A stretch of DNA of 64,000 bases. Source: DAOUEX01 sp034430235. GTDB lineage: Bacteria > Chloroflexota > Anaerolineae > UBA2200. The notes beneath the pieces are model-generated. The model made no database searches and was not told the origin of the DNA. It saw nothing but the letters and a program-made list of their open reading frames with translations. Below are positions 24,179 through 31,212 of the stretch, in pieces (within the stretch, counting starts at the first letter, position 1; the number at the start of each line of letters is the position of its first letter). The translations under genes were made by a program, and so were the position numbers. The stretch covers positions 36,469-100,468 of the forward strand of contig CAYZGO010000011.1 of assembly GCA_964478075.1 (NCBI GenBank), given 5' to 3'.

Positions 24179-25729
24179 ATGTCCATTGATCCAAAGATCA
24201 CAAAGCTACGAGAATTAAAGAAAGAGGCCAGCCTCGGTGGGGGACCGGAACGCATCGCCAAGCAGCATGCAGCAGGCAAGCTGACTGCGCGGGAGCGACT
24301 GGATCTGCTCCTGGACCAGGGAAGCTTCCGCGAGTTAGGTATGTTTGTGACCCACCGCGCGTCTGGCTTTGGTATCGAGAAGAGGCGGCCCTACGGCGAC
24401 GGTGTCGTTACTGGCTACGGCAGCATTGACGGTCGCCTTGTGTACGTCTTTTCTCAGGACTTTACGGTGTTCGGAGGCTCACTGGGCGAAGCGCACGCTG
24501 AGAAGATCTGCAAGGTGATGGATCTGGCGATGAAGGTCGGTGCACCCCTGATTGGCCTCAATGATTCGGGAGGTGCACGCATCCAGGAGGGTGTAGCCGC
24601 CCTTGGCGGTTACGCCGACATCTTCTTGCGCAACGTCCTGGCCTCAGGGGTCATCCCACAGATCTCGGCCATAATGGGAACCTGTGCCGGGGGCGCAGTG
24701 TACTCGCCGTCAATGACCGATTTCATCCTCATGGTACAGGGCACTAGCCACATGTTCATCACCGGACCAGGGGTGATCAAGGCTGTTACTCACGAAGAGG
24801 TTGATTTTGAACAACTCGGTGGCGCGATGACGCACAATGCTGTCAGTGGCGTGGCCCACTTTGCGGCGGAGAACGAGGAGCATTGCCTTCAACTCGTCAG
24901 GCGCTTGCTGAGCTTTGTTCCTCAGAACAACATGGAGGATCCTCCACTGGCGCAGCCCACGGATGATCCGCTGCGCATGGATGATGAACTCGACCGCATT
25001 GTGCCTGACAATCCCAGCAAGCCCTACGACATGCGAGACATCATTTGGCGCGTTGTGGATGGCGGGGACTATTTTGAGGTGCAGGAACATTGGGCGCGAA
25101 ACATCACCATTGGCTTTGCCCGTCTGGATGGCCGTCCGGTTGGCATTGTGGGGCAGAATCCGGCTTTCCTGGCAGGGGTATTGGACATTGACTCCTCTAC
25201 CAAAGGCGGGCGCTTTGTCCGCTTCTGTGATTGCTTCAATATCCCGCTCATCACTTTTGTGGATGTGCCCGGTTTTCTACCTGGGACGGCTCAGGAACAT
25301 GGCGGCATCATCCGGCACGGAGCCAAGCTGCTCTACGCATATTGCGAGGCTACTGTGCCCAAGATCACCGTTATCACGCGCAAGGGATATGGGGGAGCCT
25401 ACGACGTGATGGGCTCCAAGCACGTACGCGGGGACATCAACTATGCCTGGCCCAGTGCCGAGATTGCCGTCATGGGCCCGGAGGGAGCGGTCAACATTGT
25501 TTTCCGTAGGGAGATTGCTGCAGCAGAGGATCCTGAATCGAAGCGCGAGCAGTTGGCCGAAGAGTACCGTGCCAAGTTCGCCAACCCGTACGTTGCGGCT
25601 GGACGCGGCTACGTTGACGATGTCATCGAGCCGCACGAGACGCGCCCACGCCTGATCAACGCACTGCAAATGCTGCAGAACAAGCGAGACAGCAATCCTC
25701 CCAAGAAGCATGGGAATATTCCGTTGTAG
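24179..25729 (+). CDS. acyl-CoA carboxyltransferase subunit (PccB/MmdA; 12S-like)
   Basis: The 516-residue protein starts at MSIDPKITKLRELKKEASLG; GGAGAGGAG lies upstream. It is a typical biotin-dependent carboxyltransferase with two crotonase-like halves: GGGPERIAKQHAAGKLTARE, SRAxx-type loops such as LNDSGGARIQEGVAALGGY, MGTCAGGAVYSPSMTDF and TFVDVPGFLPGTAQEHGG. It moves CO2 between carboxybiotin and propionyl-/methylmalonyl-CoA. No biotin carboxylase gene lies in the window, but a 5S-like transferase and a biotin carrier follow at 27308 and 28789. That set is what a methylmalonyl-CoA:oxaloacetate transcarboxylase (12S, 5S, 1.3S) needs. Alternatives are propionyl-CoA carboxylase beta or a sodium-pump decarboxylase alpha subunit. 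Confidence 0.92.
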   Translation: MSIDPKITKLRELKKEASLGGGPERIAKQHAAGKLTARERLDLLLDQGSFRELGMFVTHRASGFGIEKRRPYGDGVVTGYGSIDGRLVYVFSQDFTVFGGSLGEAHAEKICKVMDLAMKVGAPLIGLNDSGGARIQEGVAALGGYADIFLRNVLASGVIPQISAIMGTCAGGAVYSPSMTDFILMVQGTSHMFITGPGVIKAVTHEEVDFEQLGGAMTHNAVSGVAHFAAENEEHCLQLVRRLLSFVPQNNMEDPPLAQPTDDPLRMDDELDRIVPDNPSKPYDMRDIIWRVVDGGDYFEVQEHWARNITIGFARLDGRPVGIVGQNPAFLAGVLDIDSSTKGGRFVRFCDCFNIPLITFVDVPGFLPGTAQEHGGIIRHGAKLLYAYCEATVPKITVITRKGYGGAYDVMGSKHVRGDINYAWPSAEIAVMGPEGAVNIVFRREIAAAEDPESKREQLAEEYRAKFANPYVAAGRGYVDDVIEPHETRPRLINALQMLQNKRDSNPPKKHGNIPL

Positions 25730-25779
25730 GTGTGGGGGGGGGCTGGCAACGGATGGAAATCGGAAAAACCCCGTCGCAG

Positions 25780-25820
25780 CGGTCGCCCGCAGGGCATGCA
25801 GAGCACGAACGGCGGATAAT
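25780..25820. repeat. GGCATGCAGAGCACGAACGG module
   Basis: A single module of the composite repeat family seen at 2606, 9176 and 21361. No gene lies between 25730 and 26048. Confidence 0.55.
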
Positions 25821-25932
25821 CGAATCTGCGGCGTGTGGCCGCGATCACGCGCTCAATCGGGGGCTTGGGTGTTGGCTATGGTTATGGTCAAAGCGCTGCT
25901 GGTCTCAGCTAACACGCGAAGGCGGGTTGCTT

Positions 25933-25961
25933 TTGTCCGAGAGGTCACGATGTGCTAGAAT
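25933..25961 (+). promoter_or_regulatory. sigma-70-type promoter, TTGTCC-17-TAGAAT
   Basis: TTGTCC at 25933-25938 and TAGAAT at 25956-25961 are 17 bases apart. It is positioned to transcribe the DUF433 gene at 26049. Confidence 0.65.
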
Positions 25962-26048
25962 GAGGCCGGCCAGCTCGACAAGTGTGTGCACAACACTAGT
26001 TGGGGGCGAGTAGCCAGACTGGAATGATGCTGTCCGGGAGGTGGTGAC

Positions 26049-26288
26049 ATGAGTTGGCAGGAACGAATCTGTGTGGACACTCTGGTGTGCCATGGCAAGG
26101 CATGCATACAGGGAACACGCATTATGGTGTCGGTTATCCTGGATAACTTGGCTGCGGGATTGAGCCAGGAAGAGATCTTGGCGAGCTACCCTTCTCTGGA
26201 AGCAGCCGACATCCAGGCCGTGCTGGGGTACGCAGCCGAAGTGACCCGAGAACGCTTTGTCCCGGCGTCAGCCGGAGCAAGCGAGTGA
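26049..26288 (+). CDS. DUF433-family antitoxin-like protein
   Basis: The 79-residue protein has the DUF433 pattern: RICVDTLVCHGKACIQGTRI, VILDNLAAGLSQEEILASYP and DIQAVLGYAAE. The family contains a winged-helix DNA-binding fold and usually pairs with a DUF5615 PIN-like toxin encoded immediately downstream. Here the stop overlaps the start of a severely truncated toxin gene (GTGA at 26285-26288), so this antitoxin is an orphan. GGGAGGTGG lies just upstream of the ATG. It has its own promoter at 25933 and may still bind that region. Confidence 0.85.
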   Translation: MSWQERICVDTLVCHGKACIQGTRIMVSVILDNLAAGLSQEEILASYPSLEAADIQAVLGYAAEVTRERFVPASAGASE

Positions 26289-26374
26289 GATTCAAGATAG
26301 ATGAGAACTTGCCCATTGAAGTCATGCAATACTGGTGGGAGCGCAGATACAAGGGCAATGTTCGTGCGCCGTAG
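26285..26374 (+). pseudogene. truncated DUF5615 PIN-like toxin
   Basis: The 29-codon frame starts at the GTG overlapping the antitoxin stop and reads VRFKIDENLPIEVM, the expected N-terminus of DUF5615 toxins with the first acidic active-site residue (Asp6). After that the sequence becomes unrelated (QYWWERRYKGNVRAP) and stops. Intact toxins are about 110-120 residues. The break coincides with the left flank of the RAYT/palindrome unit, so insertion of that unit probably destroyed the toxin. Confidence 0.7.
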
Positions 26375-26378
26375 AACC

Positions 26379-26406
26379 GTAGAGACGTAGCATGCTACGT
26401 CTCTAC
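26379..26406. repeat. 28-bp GTAGAGACG palindrome, left of RAYT
   Basis: A perfect palindrome with arms GTAGAGACGTAGCA and TGCTACGTCTCTAC. Confidence 0.9.
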
Positions 26407-26437
26407 CCGACAACGTGGGTGATAGGAGACTGAGAAA

Positions 26438-27034
26438 GTGAGTCTGTTCCAGGGTAAATACCGGGTGGAATCGGCCCGATTACGCCATTGGGACTACGCT
26501 GGAGCCGGTTGGTGTTTCGTGACCATCTGTACGCGGGGCGGCGAATGCTTCCTAGGCAACGTTGTGGACGGAGACATGCACCTATCACCGATTGGAGAGA
26601 TTGCCCGCCAATACTGGGCGGAGATTCCCCATCATTTCCGAAACGTCGAGTTGGATTCGTTTGTCATCATGCCCAATCACGTGCACGGCATCGTGATTAT
26701 CAAAGAACACGCCGCAGAGGATTGTAGAGACGTTGCATGCAACGTCTCTACAGCCAATGCCGCATGCAACGTCTCTAGCGCCGCCGCCAAATCAGCGCAT
26801 CAGCACATGTCGGGAATCTCGCCCAAGGCAGGCTCTTTGAGCGTGGTTGTGCGGTCATACAAATCCGCGGTAACTCGGTACTGTCGCCAGAATGGCTATT
26901 CAGACTTCGGTTAGCAGCCTGGATTCTACGAGCACATCATTCGCAATGAGGAATCGCTGCGGCAGATAAGAGAGTATATCGCCGACAATCCGTTGAAATG
27001 CGAGTTGGACAAGTACTATCCAGCAAGGAATTAG
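26438..27034 (+). pseudogene. REP-associated tyrosine transposase (RAYT), internal amber codon
   Basis: The gene starts at a GTG and encodes a typical RAYT: YRVESARLRHWDYAGAGWCF, FVTICTRGG and the HUH motif MPNHVHGIVII (two histidines that bind the catalytic metal). Normally this continues to SLSVVVRSYKSAVTR, then FGWQxGFYEHIIR and YIADNPLKW. Here a TAG at 26912-26914 replaces the expected tryptophan codon of FGWQ. The frame then continues QPGFYEHIIRNEESL to 27034. A 28-bp palindrome and a half-copy lie inside the gene (26724-26777) and encode RDVACNVST-like residues in a variable loop. Family members excise and insert REP palindromes. Without read-through the last 40 residues are lost. Confidence 0.85.
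26724..26777. repeat. GTAGAGACG palindrome plus half-copy inside the RAYT gene
   Basis: A perfect 28-bp palindrome (arms GTAGAGACGTTGCA/TGCAACGTCTCTAC) lies at 26724-26751 and a half-copy at 26762-26777. Both keep the transposase frame open. Confidence 0.9.
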
Positions 27035-27090
27035 CGTCGAGTACAGGTGGAAACGCAGATAGAAAGGCAGTGTCGCTGGGACGCAGAGCT

Positions 27091-27118
27091 GTAGAGACGT
27101 AGCATGCTACGTCTCTAC
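27091..27118. repeat. 28-bp GTAGAGACG palindrome, right of RAYT
   Basis: It is identical in sequence to the copy at 26379-26406. Confidence 0.9.
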
Positions 27119-27307
27119 GAGACAGACGGCCGCGTATCGTCGCACTTCTGACCAGCGAGATAGCGGTACGAGGCAGCGGCAAGCGAAATGGGCAAAAGCA
27201 GATTCATCATCGTAGCCCGGTCATTCAGAGTGCATTGAAAAGGCCTACCTCTGGTAACCTCCATCACAAGATACCGTGGGCACAGGGAACGGTGAGTTGA
27301 GGTACTG

Positions 27308-28792
27308 ATGGACGTCAAACCATTGCGTATAACCGATACCATGCTTCGCGATGCGCATCAGTCGCTGCTGGCGACCAGGATGCGCACTGCGGACATGTTG
27401 CCGATATTGGACAAGATAGACGCCATCGGCTACCACTCCGTGGAAATGTGGGGTGGTGCCACCTTTGACTCGGCGATGCGTTTCCTGGGGGAAGATCCCT
27501 GGGAGAGAATCCGCGTGCTAAAGGCCAGGCTGCCTCATACGCCGTGTCAGATGCTGCTGCGTGCGCAGAACCTCGTTTGCTACAAGCACTATCCCGATGA
27601 CATCGTAGAGCGCTTCATCCGGTGCGCCAGGACTAACGGCATTGACATCTTTCGCATTTTCGATGCTTTGAATGACGTGCGCAACATGGCCTGGGCCATG
27701 TCAGTGGCCAAACGTGTAGGCGGCCATGTGCAGGCTAGCGTGTGCTACACGACGAGTCCCTATCACACTCTGGACAAGTTTGTCGAGATGGCTGTGGAGC
27801 TGGAGCGCATGGGCGCAGGCTCGATCTGCATCAAGGACATGGCCGGCTTGATCACGCCTTACGATGCTTTCGAGTTGGTGACCCGCTTGAAGGCGGTTCT
27901 GCACATTCCTGTGCAGTTGCACACGCACTACACCAGCGGCATGGGAACGGCCGCCTGTTTGAAGGCCGCCGAAGCAGGAGTGGACGTGATTGACACCGCT
28001 ATCTCGTCCTTGTCGCTCAGCACTTCCCAGCCGCCCACCGAGTCGATCGTCAGCGCGCTGAAGGGCAGGCCGCGCGACACTGGCCTCGACTTGAGTCTTC
28101 TCGCGCAAATTGCTGAGTATTTCGCGGAGACCCGCAAAAAGTACGGCAGGTTTGAAGGGGGAGTATCCGGGGTTGATGTCCGCGTGCTGCAGTACCAGAT
28201 TCCGGGGGGCATGATCTCCAATCTGGTCTCGCAACTGCGTGAGCAGAACGCCCTCGACCGCTACGAGGAAGTGCTGGCCGAAGTGCCGCGCGTGCGGGCC
28301 GAACTAGGCTATCCGCCGCTGGTCACGCCTGCCAGCCAGATTGTTGGCACGCAGGCTACCCTGAACGTGCTGCTCGGTGAACGCTACAAGGTTGTACCCC
28401 AGGAGGTAAAGGCCTACGTGAAGGGCCTCTATGGCCGCCCTCCGGCGCCGATGGAGGAGAAGGTCAAGAGGCTGATCATTGGTGATGAGGAGCCCATTGA
28501 TTGCCGCCCGGCAGACCTGCTGGAGCCAGGCTATGACAAGGCGGCGTCCGAGATCGGGGATCTGGCCCAGAGTGAAGAGGATGTGCTCTGCTATGCCCTC
28601 TTCCCACGAGTTGCACGCACCTTTCTGGAGCGCCGGGCCAAAGGTACTGGCAGGGAGGAGATTGTAGCTGCAATCGCTGCGGCCGTTGCGGTGCGTGAGG
28701 ACCAAGTGCAAAGAGAAGTGGCTCAATCAGGCAGCCCAGTCTCAATGTGGAAACTGGCTGGCCGCATTGGACGGGGTTGGAGGTCTCGATGA
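27308..28792 (+). CDS. pyruvate/oxaloacetate carboxyltransferase (5S-like; OadA/PycB family)
   Basis: The 494-residue protein opens KPLRITDTMLRDAHQSLLAT and has the HMGL-like TIM barrel with its metal ligands (TMLRDAHQS, KDMAGLITPYDAF, LHTHYTSGMG). A PYC_OADA C-terminal domain starts near residue 300 (GGMISNLVSQLREQ). It transfers carboxyl between biotin and pyruvate/oxaloacetate. It lacks a fused biotinyl domain, as in the 5S subunit of transcarboxylase and in PycB forms; the carrier is encoded separately and overlaps by ATGA at 28789. The lysine that takes the CO2 in this family lies in the MCRG/ARTN-like region around residue 165-185. The RAYT unit lies between it and the 12S-like gene. 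Confidence 0.9.
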   Translation: MDVKPLRITDTMLRDAHQSLLATRMRTADMLPILDKIDAIGYHSVEMWGGATFDSAMRFLGEDPWERIRVLKARLPHTPCQMLLRAQNLVCYKHYPDDIVERFIRCARTNGIDIFRIFDALNDVRNMAWAMSVAKRVGGHVQASVCYTTSPYHTLDKFVEMAVELERMGAGSICIKDMAGLITPYDAFELVTRLKAVLHIPVQLHTHYTSGMGTAACLKAAEAGVDVIDTAISSLSLSTSQPPTESIVSALKGRPRDTGLDLSLLAQIAEYFAETRKKYGRFEGGVSGVDVRVLQYQIPGGMISNLVSQLREQNALDRYEEVLAEVPRVRAELGYPPLVTPASQIVGTQATLNVLLGERYKVVPQEVKAYVKGLYGRPPAPMEEKVKRLIIGDEEPIDCRPADLLEPGYDKAASEIGDLAQSEEDVLCYALFPRVARTFLERRAKGTGREEIVAAIAAAVAVREDQVQREVAQSGSPVSMWKLAGRIGRGWRSR

Positions 28793-29313
28793 GGCGCTTC
28801 GTGCTCATGGTGGAAGGAACAGACTACCAGATTGAGGTGGTCAAAGATGCAGTCACTGTCAGCGGTCGTCCATTCCATGTAAAAGTGGCTGACCAGAAGG
28901 TGAGAGTGGATGGCATCGAATACAGTGTTGAACTAGACCAGAATATAGTCTGGGTCAATGGCTTCTCTTATCGCTTCGAGTTGCGGGGCAGGCCAATGCT
29001 TGCAGGTCCACTGCGACGTTCACAGTCACTGTGGCCAAGTCAGCAGGAGGTGGTGCAAGGTGTTGACCCCAGACCAACGCCTCCACTTGTGGTCAGCGGT
29101 GGTTACGCTGTGGAAGCGGTGATGCCTGGCAAGGTCTCGCGCGTGCTGGTGAAGGAGGGAGATGCCATCCATGCGGGTGATGTGGTATGCATTCTCGAAG
29201 CGATGAAGATGGAGAATGAGTTACACGCGCACCAAGCGGGCACGGTGCAGCGGGTTCTGGTGAGAGCAGGACAGGATGTAGAGGCGGGTGAGCCTCTGGT
29301 CATCATCGTTTAG
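28789..29313 (+). CDS. biotin carboxyl carrier protein (1.3S-like)
   Basis: The 174-residue protein ends in a biotinyl domain with the biotinylation motif EAMKMEN; Lys140 is the modified residue. The last 75 residues (AVMPGKVSRVLVKEGDAI onward) form the canonical hammerhead fold. The N-terminal 95 residues are strand-rich and not biotin-related; they probably bind the carboxyltransferase partners. GGAGGT lies 5 bases before the ATG. The ATGA overlap with the 5S-like gene couples translation. With the 12S- and 5S-like genes it completes a three-component transcarboxylase; it could also serve a carboxylase if a biotin carboxylase exists elsewhere. Confidence 0.92.
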   Translation: MRRFVLMVEGTDYQIEVVKDAVTVSGRPFHVKVADQKVRVDGIEYSVELDQNIVWVNGFSYRFELRGRPMLAGPLRRSQSLWPSQQEVVQGVDPRPTPPLVVSGGYAVEAVMPGKVSRVLVKEGDAIHAGDVVCILEAMKMENELHAHQAGTVQRVLVRAGQDVEAGEPLVIIV

Positions 29314-29327
29314 CCAGCTTGTACTAC

Positions 29328-29416
29328 AAAGAAACCCGTTTTCTCTCGTGCTATGAGGTCAATCGGCTCGACAACATTGTTCGATTTGCGTCGTGGGCAC
29401 CAGAAAACGGGTTCTC
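29328..29416. repeat. AGAAACCCGTTTTCT-type inverted-repeat element
   Basis: Twelve-bp arms AACCCGTTTTCT (29332-29343) and AGAAAACGGGTT (29402-29413) enclose 58 bases. Related elements are at 50097 and 53671. Confidence 0.65.
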
Positions 29417-29456
29417 TACGGCGATGACAGGCATCACTTGGAGAGCTCCGGAGAGC

Positions 29457-30245
29457 ATGCCCAAGGTCAACAGACCATCTGATGAGAACCTGCGCGCTAT
29501 CTACGATGAGCGAGCCAAGGAGTACGTCTACACAGGCCCGGATGGCTTCCCGGCCCGTAAGCATCGTGCTATCCTGAAGCGCTTGCAGGGACTGCGCGTG
29601 CAGCGCTTTCTGGACGTGGGTTGCGGCAATGGACCATACCTGGCCTGGTCAAGCAGGCGCGACTTTGCTGCTGTGGTGGGTATGGATCTGTCGCCGCGTA
29701 TCCTCAGCGAGGCCAGAAAGAGGGTGCAGCACGAGGGGCGGCCGGAGATTGTACGCCTGGTAGCTGCTGATGCCGCGGCGCTGCCTTTTGCTGATGCCTC
29801 TTTTGACCTGCTTCTGTCCAGCCAGCTCATCGAGCACGTCCCTGCTGATCAGGCTGCACTGCGCGAGATGCGGCGCGTGATGCAACCTGGCGGCTCACTG
29901 GTCATCAGCACCGATAACCGTGACAACCGCGTCACGCAGGCCCTGGCATGGCCGCTGAGATTCATACGCCGCCTGCTGGGACGTCCAGAATGGCGCCCAC
30001 CGTTTCCGCACCGCAGTTACAGCCGGGCCGAGTTTGCGACCATGGTTCGTCAGGCGGGCTTTGGCGTGCTCGGGGACTCGACGTATCGCTTTTCCTGGCC
30101 GTCGCGTCTAGTGAAGGTGCGGCCCCTCGTGCGCGTGCTCGATGCTATCGAACAGTGCTTGATCCACCATGCACCTTTTGACGAGTGGGGCGACATACTG
30201 CTGCTCGTGGCTCGTCGTGCCGATGCTTCCAACCCCTGCAAGTGA
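29457..30245 (+). CDS. class I SAM-dependent methyltransferase
   Basis: I chose the ATG at 29457 (MPKVNRPSDENLRAIYDERA) because GGAGAG lies a few bases upstream; earlier in-frame starts fall inside a repeat. The 262-residue protein has motif I FLDVGCGNGPYL, motif II VVGMDLSPRILSEARKR, motif III AADAAALPFADASFDLLL and the LIEHV motif. This is the UbiE/COQ5-like methyltransferase fold. The C-terminal part (SYSRAEFATMVRQAGFGVL) follows the usual pattern. The substrate is unknown; in this position it may act on a lipid or a small metabolite. Confidence 0.85.
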   Translation: MPKVNRPSDENLRAIYDERAKEYVYTGPDGFPARKHRAILKRLQGLRVQRFLDVGCGNGPYLAWSSRRDFAAVVGMDLSPRILSEARKRVQHEGRPEIVRLVAADAAALPFADASFDLLLSSQLIEHVPADQAALREMRRVMQPGGSLVISTDNRDNRVTQALAWPLRFIRRLLGRPEWRPPFPHRSYSRAEFATMVRQAGFGVLGDSTYRFSWPSRLVKVRPLVRVLDAIEQCLIHHAPFDEWGDILLLVARRADASNPCK

Positions 30246-30349
30246 GGCGGGACCGCGGGAAGGAGCGAAAGCACGCTGGGTGGCTGTGCGAAGCCTGGCA
30301 GAGGCTCTGAAAGTACTTTGGGTAGTCTCCCCCAATTGCATTGCTATGA

Positions 30350-30500
30350 AAACTGACTCGCTGTCTCATCGCAAAGACCGCAGCCCCGTCGAAGAGATGC
30401 CGGGACGCTTCGCAGAGACCGCTGAGGGAACTCCAGAGACTCTGCGCGCTCGGCGTCTCTTGGCCACCCAAGGTGCCAAGAGGCTCCGTGCTATGCGCTA
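30350..30500. repeat. composite CCGCAGAG-type repeat region
   Basis: The stretch has GCAAAGACCGCAG near 30370, GCAGAGACCGCTGAGG near 30412, and a CTCTTGGCCACC/GGTGCCAAGAGG hairpin near 30460-30490 that also occurs at 12985-13015. No gene lies between 30246 and 30579. Confidence 0.6.
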
Positions 30501-30579
30501 AAGTAAATGCACCAACACACAATACGTAGACCACCGTACTTTGCAGCTGCGTTTTACTCGAGCTGCACGAGGAGGAAAA

Positions 30580-31107
30580 GTGGCTCTAGAGCGAGGATTG
30601 ATAGAAGTCTATACAGGGGACGGTAAGGGCAAGACGACCGCTGCTCTGGGACTGGCTTTGCGCGCTGCTGGTCATGGAATGCAGGTCTACATCGTACAAT
30701 TCATGAAGGGCTGGCCCCACTACGGCGAACTGGAGGCTTTGCAGCATCAGCCCAACGTCACCCTGGTGCAGTTCGGTCGCCCCGACTTTGTTGATCGGGA
30801 CAATCCCGACCCACAGGACGTGCGCATGGCCCAGGAAGCACTGCAGCACAGCCTTGACGTTCTCTCAACTGGGGAGTATGATGTAGTTATCCTGGACGAG
30901 ATCAACGTCGCGTTGGACTATGGGCTGATTTCACTGGATCAGGTGCTGATGCTGCTCGACGCCAGGCCGCCGCACGTCGAGTTGGTGCTGACCGGGCGTG
31001 GTGCTCATCCCCAGGTGATGCAGCGTGCAGACCTGGTGACTGAGATGGTCGAGGTCAAGCATCCGTACCAGACGGGCGTCAAGGGCAGGAAGGGGATTGA
31101 GTACTAG
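30580..31107 (+). CDS. cobO: cob(I)yrinic acid a,c-diamide adenosyltransferase
   Basis: The 175-residue protein starts at a GTG with GAGGAGG 6 bases upstream (VALERGLIEVYTGDGKGKTT). It has the P-loop GDGKGKTTAALGLALRA, the LDEINVALDYG region and the end VTEMVEVKHPYQTGVKGRKG of the CobO/BtuR/CobA family. It adenosylates corrinoids to make adenosylcobalamin. This is the cofactor of the methylmalonyl-CoA mutase encoded next, so the genes form a logical set. About 105 bases, including a palindrome, separate it from the mutase. Confidence 0.95.
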   Translation: MALERGLIEVYTGDGKGKTTAALGLALRAAGHGMQVYIVQFMKGWPHYGELEALQHQPNVTLVQFGRPDFVDRDNPDPQDVRMAQEALQHSLDVLSTGEYDVVILDEINVALDYGLISLDQVLMLLDARPPHVELVLTGRGAHPQVMQRADLVTEMVEVKHPYQTGVKGRKGIEY

Positions 31108-31132
31108 TGCTCATCAAGCTTACTAGAGGCTT

Positions 31133-31188
31133 GTAGTAGCGACTTCAGTCGCGAATGAAATGGGAAAACTGACTAAAGTCGCCACTAC
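31133..31188. repeat. GTAGTAGCGACTTCAGTCGC-type inverted repeat
   Basis: GTAGTAGCGACTTCAGTC pairs with GACTAAAGTCGCCACTAC over a 56-bp span. It lies between cobO and the mutase gene; a shorter relative is at 17691. Confidence 0.75.
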
Positions 31189-31212
31189 GAATCCATCAGA
31201 TGGAGGGGCCTG

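Larger units (their letters stand above)
26337..27118. mobile_element. RAYT transposase unit flanked by its palindromes
   Basis: A REP-associated tyrosine transposase gene (26438-27034) is bracketed by perfect 28-bp palindromes at 26379-26406 and 27091-27118. Both are preceded by similar flanks (CGCAGATA-C/G-AA-G/A-GGCA at about 26342 and 27054). The unit sits in the truncated toxin gene and between two genes of the same metabolic pathway. Confidence 0.75.

Noticed and set aside
30246..31212. A cobalamin riboswitch before cobO or the mutase gene.
   Set aside because: I could not find a B12-box-like sequence or a matching fold; the spaces are filled by dispersed palindromes.
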